Part shown: in pieces, positions 49,310 through 59,167 of the stretch
How the letters are laid out: each line of letters starts with the position of its first letter
Position numbering within the stretch: the first letter of the stretch is position 1
Origin: Amphiura filiformis
Lineage: Eukaryota; Echinodermata; Ophiuroidea; Amphilepidida; Amphiuridae
Reading direction: 5' to 3'
NCBI RefSeq assembly: GCF_039555335.1
Contig: NC_092635.1
Location: 52,574,755-52,638,754, forward strand
Length of the DNA: 64,000 nt
Made by a program: the position numbers and the translations under genes
The notes under the pieces: generated by a model
Database searches by the model: none
What the model was told of the DNA's origin: nothing
What the model saw: the letters and a program-made list of their open reading frames with translations, nothing else

Positions 49310-50154
49310 CTAGGGATACCCGCGCTTCGCGCGGGTCCCGCTAGATGAGTAAATGGGAGCGTTCACTATAACAGGAAAAATTACTGAACAGGTAGAATCA
49401 TTGAAAAGGTACATTTTTATTTATCTAAATCTGTCTTTTCTAACATTTTCTTTTTTAGTTTCCTCTGCTTAGCTTGTGATTTTCCGTTTCCATGTTATTT
49501 ATTTAACCCAGTTCCCATTATTTTCTAAATCTGTTCTTTCTTACATTTCCCTTTTAGCATCTTTTTTTATTTGCTGCTTGTGATTTCCCGTTTCCATGTT
49601 TTTTATTTAATTCTGTTCTCATTATTTTAGCTTCTTTTTTCTTTCATTTCCTGAATAGTTTCTTTCCTTCTTTGTTTCGTTCCCGTTTCATTTAGTTACT
49701 TTAACCAGTTGGTCTAATTACTCGTACCTTTTTGTCCTCATTTTAATTTAATTTTTCTTTATAGTACCGCTTCATCCCGTGACCCTTCTTTCCCTATTAT
49801 CATGTCCACTGGTCTCTGGCTCGCAAATCGTGTGGCTCTGCGCCGTTTACGCGCGCATTGGCGTAATGCGCATTACGCACACGACGCCGACGCGATGCCG
49901 GCCAGCTGCAGTGACGCGTAAGCTGGTAACCGATTTTCAAAACAAAACCCGTTTTTACCCATATTTTCACTGTTTTTGCAGCCAATTCTTGACCGTTTTC
50001 AACCAAATAAAGTTTAAACACGTTCCCGTATATTCATCGATCTCCCGTATGAATTTGGCGACATTTGGATCGAAACTGACGGAGCCTTTATAGCATACAT
50101 AGATAGATACATAGATACATAGATACATACAACATTTCCCTATTTATAGTAAGA
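49310..50154 (-). mobile_element. Non-autonomous Helitron, copy 4
   Basis: 845 bp; this is the 5'-most copy on the - strand. The terminal hairpin is slightly altered (CTAGGGATACCC on +). Its interior (ATGCGCATTACGCACACGAC on +) resembles copy 1 rather than copies 2 and 3. Outside it the host sequence resumes with T at 50155, fitting Helitron insertion between A and T. Confidence 0.85.
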
Positions 50155-51411
50155 TTACACTGCTCCATAGACAATGCGTTGTAATTTCGTTCTGGTGCAC
50201 CAGAACGAAATTCAAATTTCACGATATCTTTGCTAAACGAATTAATCTGCAAGAAATATTTTGTACATAAACATTATGTATAGCCAGAGGTTTCCAGTGA
50301 TATAAAGATCTCAACTTTTTTTGAGAAAAGTGGGGGGATGAGGCTGTGGATCACGAAATGCCCTTTTAATATAAATCCTTATTTTTACCATTTAAACGTT
50401 TTGTAGCACCTAACTTTCGCGTGCCGCGAATGCGTTCACATGGTGAGTTTTTCATGCGTAGTGGGGACCCGGAACTTGAATTTTTTCAAAGGAGATCAAT
50501 GTCTAAGGATTTATACTTTCTTGAAAACATAGACTCATTATGTGTAGGATTTCAAACTAAAATAACATCCCTACGTACATGGCTCCTATCGTGTGGCATA
50601 GATTTCGTTTTGATATGGGGTGGACTTTGGTGAAAATCTGTGAAATAACGTGAATCAAGGGTTTTTGCTCACAGAATACGGTAACTTTTCACGAACAAAT
50701 GCGCACAAAATACTTCCAGTTTGAAGCTAAAAATCAATATTATAACACCGTATGATGAAAAATGGAACAAAAGCGCAAGACAAGTTACAATTTTAAGGCT
50801 AAAATTGCCAAATATAAAATTAATTTTTATTTATTAACTGTGACAAGTGGAGCTTTTTTTTTGTCTGTAGTGGAGCAAATTTTTATTTAGCCTGAGTCTT
50901 AGTTCGTTTGCTCAGATGACGAGACAAAATACAAAATTACACAGCCCTGCTTTGATATCTAATGGACAATGGTGCGTCCCTAAAATATATATCACGATAT
51001 GCGTGCGAAAATTTGGACACCAAACCGTGTAAATAAAAGATTATGTATATGGAGCAAAGTGCATTCCAAACTGCAACAGATTGTTGGTGTTGGCATCTAT
51101 ATTTAGGCTATTTACCTTCAAGTATTTGCTTAGTTCTAAACGAATCAATGTTGTGTTCAGTGCACCTAAATTTGTCTTTGAAGCATTTTGAATATATAAC
51201 TAAGTGTTTACAAATCGCTTATAGTGATTAAACCTATTATGATTTCAACATGGAGGTCATTATGTCTACAATTAAAAAGGACCTATTATTTCTGTATATT
51301 ATTACATAGAAATAATGGGTCATTTTTAATTGTCAAGACGGAGGCAATAGTTATATACATAACAAAGTATATTCTTGAGTCTTAGTTTTAAGGCTCGGAC
51401 AGCGACGTTTG

Positions 51412-51640
51412 CACAGTACACTGTAAAAACAGTGTTTAGAAAGTGGTGGCAAGAATGTGTTTAGAAACGTTATGTTTAGAATATGGATGTCAGATGTTTA
51501 GAAATTAAACACCATCACTGACCATTGTTGAGAAATTTGACACATGATGTTTAGCCTTAAAACATGTTACAAAGTGGTGGCAAAATTGTGTTTAGAAAAG
51601 TGTTTTTAATTGCTAAACACTGTTTTTACAATGTATTTTT
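51412..51640. mobile_element. MITE with amplified GTTTAGAAA motif
   Basis: Ends ACTGTAAAAACAGTGTTTAG and CTAAACACTGTTTTTACAAT are inverse. GTGTTTAGAAA-type words recur about six times between them, and AAGTGGTGGCAA is duplicated. It runs straight into the partial family E copy. Confidence 0.75.
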
Positions 51641-52090
51641 TGTGGGACCTGAGAGCACATCAGACACATCAAATTGCATTCTGACACGAGGAGTTCTTCT
51701 AATATTAAATAATTTTGTTTTTGTTTTTAATTCGCGATATCATGAATATAAATTGCATAGCAAATTATTAAAAATTGATATTTTTGACATTTAACAGTCT
51801 TCGAAGTAAACTTTATAAATCTAATAATCTAATGATATGTACTTAAAGTGTGAGTGAAGTAGTCATCCAGTAGTTTTAAAGAGTTTTGGAATTACTCAGT
51901 TGCCTGATGAAGTCTGGTGGTTCCAGACGCAACGTTGCAAAAAGTAAGTTCCAGTATTCGATTTAATTCAAAAACACTGTGTGTATGTAGCTGGGATGAA
52001 CAGCCAACTATTATTCAAAATTTCGTATTGAAGATATACATGAAATTTCAATCATAAAAATTTGAGGTCTTTTGGGAAACTTTTTTACTT
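51630..52090. repeat. Long palindromic MITE, family E copy 3 (partial)
   Basis: TTTTTTGTGGGACCTGAGAGC to TTTAACAGTCTTCGAAGTAAA matches one arm of 25221-25883. It is interrupted around 51855-51985 by unrelated sequence containing TGATGAAGTCTGGTGGTTCC, then resumes TGTATGTAGCTGGGATGAA. The second arm is missing. Confidence 0.7.
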
Positions 52091-52542
52091 TTTTTGAAAT
52101 CCCTAAGATTAAAGGAATTTGGCCAATTGGTAAGGTTAATTAGTTAATTAGTTCTTCTCTAGTGACGCTAAAGTTAGTTAACATTACATGGTTAATGAGC
52201 CAATATTATCGCGGTCAGTGCACTATAATTAATTTTATTTATACCACACACCCAGTTTCCAGCCGAAAATTATGGAAACGAATTTTTCAATTCCATGATC
52301 ACCACCCTAAAAGTTAACTTAAAATGTATAATGTATTTATATATCCATGACCACAGCAAATATCATCAGCCAGTCCATAGAGCTCGCAGAGATAAAGCAA
52401 CACTCCAGGACAAAACAGAATCGCGAAAAATGCATGTTAATCATGTTTTTAGTCCCGTGTTCAGTGCAAATTTCCACATAAAATTAAACAGTACCGTCTT
52501 TATAATTTATAAAATAAAGAAGATCTGATGATGAGAACTTAC

Positions 52543-52740
52543 CTCCAACACTGATGTTCGAGATTAATATTCTTCAGCTGATGAGCACGCACGATAAAGA
52601 CAAAATTGTTGAAAGACTGATGAAAAATTGTTGCTTCGCTGCTATGCTGTGACCATGTCCTCGGTTTCAACTCGACCTGGCTGTCACAGGGAATTTGTTC
52701 AATGAAACTTGAAAGCGTGTTCTCGTAGCGGGAGGTTTAC
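52543..52740 (-). other. Possible untranslated leader exon
   Basis: The reverse strand carries a consensus donor, GTGTTGGAG followed by GTAAGT (exon edge 52543). The 200 bp before it are less AT-rich, and the short frames in it stop quickly. It could be a 5' leader exon of a - strand gene, for example the TMEM221-like gene 10 kb downstream. This rests on one splice signal only. Confidence 0.25.
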
Positions 52741-53186
52741 TTTAGTTATGTATTTTGTTATGTGAGAATGCAACAGGGTGGAATTCTCCTTTTATGGCTG
52801 ACGGTGCTGAACAATAGAGAGGGCGAAAAGAATAGCACCGTCCGTCGTTCGTCTCCCAAGGATATTTGTCAAAATAAAAGTGTGTTATTCAAGAAATCAA
52901 AACCTTCTCACGGCCTTCTATACGTGTTCTGCAATCAGCACCGAGTTGTATCATGACAGAAAAGTGTGAATTTCACCAGAACATGTAGCTTATTAGGAGG
53001 GTAATTGTAGGCTACCTTGATGGCTTTTACCGGGTGCTGCATCAAAAGTAGGGATCCGGTAAAAATTGTCACAGTTCATGCAGTTACGGAATTTTGACGC
53101 GCCACTGACAGTCCATCCCGTGATCGACCAGAATCATTTATTGCCCTGAGCTGCGATCGTGTCTTTTTTTTTAATCATTATCATTT

Positions 53187-53215
53187 ATTTATTTATTTAT
53201 TTATTTTAGACCGGT
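53187..53215. repeat. ATTT microsatellite
   Basis: About six perfect ATTT units. Confidence 0.8.
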
Positions 53216-53507
53216 AAACACCTTTCTTGATTTGGGGCTATTAATAAATATAGTATAAATTATTCCGGTAAACAGAGTTTCGCCTTGATTTTGGGCTAAA
53301 ATAGTAAATTGAAACTGACCACCGGGAAAGTATTTTTTTTTCTTATCCCTGTACCCCTTAAGCAACTTATCCTACGCATTTTTACTAAATATGTATAAGA
53401 AATCACTGAACAAGTTTGAACACTATGCATGAGCAAGGAAAACTAATAGCTCAATAATTAATGGCTAAACCTATTCCAGAGAAGACGTAGGCCTAAAATT
53501 AAAGAAT

Positions 53508-53558
53508 ATAAACAAACAAACAAACAAACAAAAAAACAAAACAAAAAAAAAAAAAAAA

Positions 53559-53589
<31 letters not shown>

Positions 53590-53592
53590 ATA
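53508..53592. repeat. AAAC / A-run / AAAT microsatellite
   Basis: Consecutive AAAC units, a pure A stretch and about nine AAAT units. It is followed by a direct repeat, AATATTCAATTAGCATATGC, occurring twice (53590-53637). Confidence 0.85.
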
Positions 53593-53640
53593 TTCAATTA
53601 GCATATGCCTATAAATATTCAATTAGCATATGCCTATACC

Positions 53641-53832
53641 ACACTTAAAATACGGGGTCAAATATGCACCGACTAAAATAAATTAAATTGACCCCGCCTT
53701 TCATTGCAAACAACCACTTTTGGGGTTCTTTTTGGCCCCGTGCGGAATCAAATTTGACTACAAAAGTGGTTGTTTGCAATGAAACGGGGTTAATTTATTT
53801 TTAGTCGATGCATATTTGACCCCGTATTTTTA
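53641..53832. repeat. Foldback element
   Basis: AAAATACGGGGTCAAATATGC at the left is mirrored by GCATATTTGACCCCGTATTTT at the right. The inner arm CATTGCAAACAACCACTTTT is mirrored by AAAAGTGGTTGTTTGCAATG. About 190 bp with a short GC-rich loop. Confidence 0.85.
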
Positions 53833-54073
53833 CCTGTAAACTAGGCCTACCCCGAGCTATACCATTAGGCCCTACATGTATACACAGGCTCAATTTTGTA
53901 GATTTTGTTAGTACAAAATATCATCGAACTTTTTCTTTTGATTTTCTCGCAAAACAAGAAAAAAACACAAGCAACAGCGATGGAATGGCGACGGGCGCAA
54001 CGTCGTGAAAGTAAGCCTAAACTGAACATGCTAACGCTCTCGGTGTCACATCACAGCATCTTTCCCGGATCCC

Positions 54074-54800
54074 AATTAAGGTGGTACGAAAGGCAAAATC
54101 AAGTTGCTCTGATTGAGATTAAAATAGACTTGGTTGCAGAGAGATATGCAAAATAATCTTAATTCCAAAATTTGAGCCAAATCGGACAAACGGTTTTTGA
54201 GATATTGTTGTTGAAAGATTCTTTGTATTCTATTGTTTTTGCCAATATATTGATGAAGTTAATGAGGAAAATTGGCAAAATGTGCTCATTAATATTAATT
54301 TTTGCCAATATTTTATGAATAAACCTTCATACTACTTTTACCTTTAAGAATTTTGACCTGAAACTTTGCCAATGTGTCTCTATGACCTAAACCTTTAAGT
54401 ATAATGCTAATTAATTATGCAAATATGCAAATTAGATGGGCGGGAAAATCACATGTTAATGTTTTAGGCCATAGAAACACATTGGCAAAGTTTCATGTCA
54501 AAATCATATAAAATAAAAGTAGTATGAAGGTTTATTCATAAGATATTGGTATAATATTGGCAAACATGAATATTCATGAGCACATTATGCCAATTTTCCT
54601 CATTAACTTCATCAATATATTGGCAAAAACAATAGAATACAAAGAAACTAAAAACATGTATATCTTGACAACCGTATGTCCGATTTCCTTCAAACAAAAG
54701 CTATTTTGCTCAGTGTATTTAGCTTAACTTATTCAATCTATTCAAATGGTTCTAAATTCAGTTTCTGTTTTCCAGAAACATCGTTTCGAACCCCCTTAAG
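54074..54800. repeat. Large foldback element
   Basis: Imperfect palindrome of about 725 bp centred near 54430. AATTAAGGTGGTACGAA is mirrored by TTTCGAACCCCCTTAA at the ends. ATTGTTTTTGCCAATATATT and AAACTTTGCCAATGTG are mirrored further in. Confidence 0.8.
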
Positions 54801-56427
54801 TTCGTTCTTTCCGGGGGCATGTCAGTATTATTAACACAATATATATAAGGACCCATTTAAACCGTGCAGCTTCGAAAGACCACGTTATTTTTACAAAACT
54901 GAGACCCTTCATTTTGATAATTTCAGCTCTGTTAGCTGCTCAGTCTTAAGACCCAAGTTGTCAATTCCCTCTCATTTCAGAAGCCAAAACAAGACCCTTG
55001 ATTTTGGAAGTTCGCAGCTCCTAAAACACATACTTTTACAGATACACCGTCAGCATGGGTCAGCTCCCAAAGACCCACCATCTCCAATTTCAGAGGGGGG
55101 GTCAGCATATATATTTTTCATGTGCCGATTGCAAATCTGAACAAATAGCCGTCGCGTTGACATTTCCAATAGATTTCAAGAAACTGGGAGAAAATCACAA
55201 AAAACTGATTTGAGGCAAACTAAACCATTTTATGTAAACTTCCTAAAAGTTTACAAAAAAATTTAATGTTTTCCTATAGATCTTGATATCTTGTTTCTCA
55301 AAATCAATAAGATCAAAATACAAAAGGAATACTTCTTTGATTGTCCACAAACATTTTGGCTCAAAATCATGTTTTTTACGTTTTTCTCTAAAACTGTCAA
55401 TTTTTACATAAATATGTCACAATTGGATTCGTAAACTTTTTACCATTCTGAATATGTAGTTTTATATCTTAGACCAACAACTGAGTAGTAATGAAGCCCA
55501 AAAGTTTCCATAATTCCAGGGTTAACATCAACTATAATAGAATGAAGAGTCGACAACAATCAATAAAACGTCAAAAACTCCTGTGTAATACTGATTTTCA
55601 CAGATTTATTTACATTATCCTATAAAAGTGATAGAGTGAGCAAGTCTGTACGCAGGAGGGGGGGGTGCGGCCCAAAAGAGGGAGAAAACATGGTAAGAGG
55701 TCCTCATTTTGCTGACAAGGCATTCAATAAGTCAAAAGGACAATTCAGTTTTAGGGGGTTGGGATATGTCCTCTTTTTCAAAAAATTTGCCGAAGTGCAT
55801 TTTTAAAGTCCGCTATTTGGGAGTCCGGCTCCACCCCAAAATAAATCCTGCGTACGGGCCTGAGGGTGAGGAAAAACTGAATCAAGAGCGCCAGAACGAC
55901 ATTCCGATATTTATCAAGTTATATTATTAAGTGATAGATTTAAGATTCAAGAAATTCATATGCGCGCCCATAGCCAGTTGCACCAATAAATACAAAGGTA
56001 CATTCTCTGAGTTAAAGTAGTGCAGAAATTTTAAAAAGTACTTTTTAAAAAAATGTGACAATTTTGAATGAACCTTCATTTCACAACGTCGCCTTCGGTT
56101 ATAAAATATTTGTAAAAAAACACAAACGCATGAACCTACAGGGAGGGTGGTGTCAACTTTTTTTTTCATGTATTAGAAATCACGCGTCGCACCCGTACAT
56201 AAAATAATCCTGGCTACAGTTCTAGCCACAAATTGTTAAGAAAGGTGACTGTATTTGACGGAACCGGTTAGGGTTAGGGTACGCGGATTGGTTCCGACAA
56301 ATACGGTCATCGTCAGTCTCTTAACCTGTAGGCCTAGTTTACAAGTAAAACAAGAAGTCTTTCAGGCTCTGTTACATGATTGCAAAAACAGATCCTAACA
56401 AAAGTCATGGTACAAACGTAGTACGCC

Positions 56428-56813
56428 TTAAAGTCATATTATAACATTTCTTTAAAAATAGATTAGTATTCATTTTCAATAAAATGTTAGCATTTACTGT
56501 CAGATATGTCCCCTTTTAATTTTGAGCCGAACAAGTGAGGTAAAGCAAAGAAAATTAGAATTTACTACTAGCGCCAATGAATGTTACTCCAGGGGTTGTA
56601 ATATGGTACGATCCTCTGGCGTGTGTGTGTGTCCCGCACGCAGGGGTGTGTTGGCATCGTATAGGCGTTCGACTAATATCCTAATAATAAAACGACGGTT
56701 CCGGCGGTTTATTCAAAATCTCGGATTTTGACAGAGAATCTTTGTTTACTAAAGTACATTACAATCGTGTAAAAACCTGAATTAAAATTTTTTTTGTTAT
56801 AATATGGCTTTAA
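56428..56813. mobile_element. MITE, family A copy 2
   Basis: 386 bp with ends TTAAAGTCATATTATAACAT and TGTTATAATATGGCTTTAA. The interior matches copy 1 (6643-7124) in inverse orientation: TCTGACAGTAAA/TTTACTGTCAGA, TTTGAGCCGAAC, and TAATAAAACGACGGTTCCGG. Confidence 0.8.
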
Positions 56814-57038
56814 TAAGACTCCTTAATCACATTTACATCAACATGATTGCAAGTTAAAACACAATTTTCAGTTATAAGATTCATATAAATAACAAAATCC
56901 AAATTGTACTTTTGATTGACTATAGATTTCAGGACATAAGTGTTGATATTGCCAATTATGACAAACGATCTCGTATTTGGTGTTTTTATCCCTCTCTTAA
57001 TTGTAATTCCTAGTTTAGCTGTGTGCTGACTGTCTTAA

Positions 57039-57331
57039 CATTACGTTTTGTTACCTGGAGAGATTTTCTCATGTCTCACCTGCTTTTCAACAAAATCAAC
57101 TTGTAGTGAGGAATCAACATTTATCCACAAATTGCCTCAGGCAAAACTCATTTCCTGGGAACCTAATACCACACAAGGTAATTTTTATGTAACTCATTAA
57201 CCCATTTGTGTTATATACTGCCTCTTGCTATAATGACATCCTTATGATCTGCTCAACTCATCGACAGATACGAACCTCAGGAGGGAATTCAATTTTTGAT
57301 CAATTCTCTCCAGGTAGTGAAACGTAATGAA
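57039..57331. mobile_element. MITE
   Basis: Ends CATTACGTTTTGTTACCTGG and CCAGGTAGTGAAACGTAATG are inverse, with GAGAGATT/AATTCTCTC inside. About 293 bp, no ORF. Confidence 0.75.
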
Positions 57332-57690
57332 ACATTTCTGACAATAGGTCAAATAAAATAGCAGAGTCAAGGAACAACAATAGCTAATAACTGGTCAGAA
57401 ACCTGGACCTTATTAAAGCGTTTGTTTGTTTTTGAGCCGATGGTAATCATCAATGAACAATTTAAAAACTTGCTAAAATTGACCAAAATTGAGAAAATGT
57501 TAATTATAATATATTACCTGGAATTTATCTCTGGTTTTGGAGACACATTATTTAAGTAGATATCAGTCTACGTACATGTAAATGACAGTAATATGATTTG
57601 GAAATTCTTTTGAAGTCCAAAACGGCCAAGGACCAAAACAAGAATTGTTAAAAATGGATGAAGGTATATATTATTTCTTAATACAATTTT

Positions 57691-57768
57691 GCATGATTTT
57701 TAAGACAGTAAAAAAGTAGTGGCTGCATGATTTTTAAGACAGTAAAAAAGTAGTGGCTGCATGATTTT
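57691..57768. repeat. 34-bp tandem repeat, two copies and a fragment
   Basis: Unit GCATGATTTTTAAGACAGTA plus AAAAAGTAGTGGCT, two exact copies and the first ten bases of a third. Confidence 0.9.
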
Positions 57769-58099
57769 AAATAGATTTCCTTTATAAAGATGCAAAGGTT
57801 ACAAAAAACAGCTCTTCAACTGGATGGGGGCAGTGGCATAGCCAATAAAGGGAGGGGGCTCAGGGTAGGTTCCTCCACGAATCATGGACTGTTGGTAAAT
57901 AATGTTGTTGTACATAGTGTGTACCAACAGCTCGGGGGAATAACTATACTACATGTTAATAAAATAGGCAAAAATCTGTGATGTGCTTCTTCACTTTCAC
58001 CTGTTTCAATCCAAAATTAATCAAATTTGGGCACATTTAAGCATTAATACTGCAAATTTTATCTTGTCCCAGTCTAGTCATTACCATATTTTGGCCGGT

Positions 58100-58770
58100 A
58101 TAGCACTGAGCAGTCGAGAGGGATCACTGATGTGACATACTAAACACAAGACCACACATCGGTGATATGATTTCTATTGGTACATTCAGGCGGCGAGTGG
58201 CATGATGGTCGGAGAGCCGGCAAAACTGCTCGCCCGTATGGCATTTTCCATATACTCGGTTAGTTTTGTGGGGTTCATTATCGAACCCCAACGGTTTTAG
58301 CTTGCATTTATATCATTTATTAACATAGGCCTATTTGTTTGTGATATTGTAAGCATTTTAAAAATTTCAAAATAATCCCATTCAATTACACAGTTGACGA
58401 TGGAAATTTACTGAATTCAGAGAATGCATGGCGACCACCACCCGGGTACATTCATAAGTTTGTGCCCCCTGCTGCCTGCTCTATCTGAAAACATGTCTAC
58501 GCCATGGGCCCAAATGGCCAATCAGGGGGACACCCCTTGTCTCAATATTTAATGTCCTCTGCTACACCAAATATGCAAATTGCTTGTTTCCTGGTTTTAT
58601 CATTGATAAAAATCTCCCTTCCCAATGACATGGATGCACCTGCTCAGTGCCACTGGTGGGTAAGTAGCTGCCCTATGAATATTTGACAATTTACACACAG
58701 TATAATATACTCATCTACACGTGGCAGCTATGGCACTTACCCACTTCTGGCACTGAGCAGTTGATATATC
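58100..58770. repeat. Inverted GCACTGAGCAGT-type repeats
   Basis: GCACTGAGCAGTCGA near 58104, TGCTCAGTGCCACTGGTGGG near 58640, and ACCCACTTCTGGCACTGAGC near 58739 are copies in opposite orientations. Decayed inverted-repeat elements with no coding signal. Confidence 0.55.
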
Positions 58771-59075
58771 AGTGGCATATCCAGCCTTTTGAGGCTGGGA
58801 GGAAACAAAACTTGCAAATTTACAAACGGTCTGGGAAAAGGTTCACTCATAGAATTCAAGTTATTTGAAAAACTGACAAGGGAAATATTTTTCATGACTA
58901 TTTCTTTAACTTTTACAATTCATGGCAAGGATTTAATTTATGGGGTTTTTTTCAGTAAGGGGCGATTGGCCCACTGCCTATTCATCCCCTTTGGCGATGT
59001 CACAGGCAAAATACAGTCAGCCTATTATCTTCATTCTCTCATTGACCAAGAAACTTATTACTTGAAGTGAAATCT

Positions 59076-59167
59076 TTAGTTAAGCTTGACGTGAAACGTG
59101 CGTGGTTTTTTAGGCCTGAATCTTCTCTGGCGCTGTCTCCACATGTGTGAGATTAGTGATGGTGCCA
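59076..59167 (-). CDS. HACD-like terminal exon C
   Basis: Acceptor TCTCTTTTTACAG on the reverse strand; phase 1 in. Encodes APSLISHMWRQRQRRF and a Lys/Arg-rich tail ending FHVKLN, stop TAA at 59078-59076. Aligns with the 'FxHMxxQRRK' end of HACD proteins. No clear KKXX retention signal at the very end. Confidence 0.85.

Larger units (their letters stand above)
45874..50371. mobile_element. Family C inverted-repeat element, split by Helitrons
   Basis: Left end ATTAAAGGAGTATTTCGTGA at about 45874 and right end TCACGAAATGCCCTTTTAAT at about 50352-50371 are inverse. Its own sequence is only 45874-46006 and 50155-50371 (about 350 bp); the middle is the Helitron array. A relative at 13225-13570 has the two halves adjoining. 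Confidence 0.75.

Noticed and set aside
46431..50093. ORFs of 60-147 codons inside the Helitrons
   Set aside because: They are rich in Phe/Ser/Thr/Arg from biased bases, drift between copies with frameshifts, and match no Rep, helicase or RPA motif.
46007..50154. CRISPR-like or satellite array
   Set aside because: The unit is about 0.85-1.4 kb with Helitron ends; there are no short equal repeats with unique spacers, and the genome is eukaryotic.
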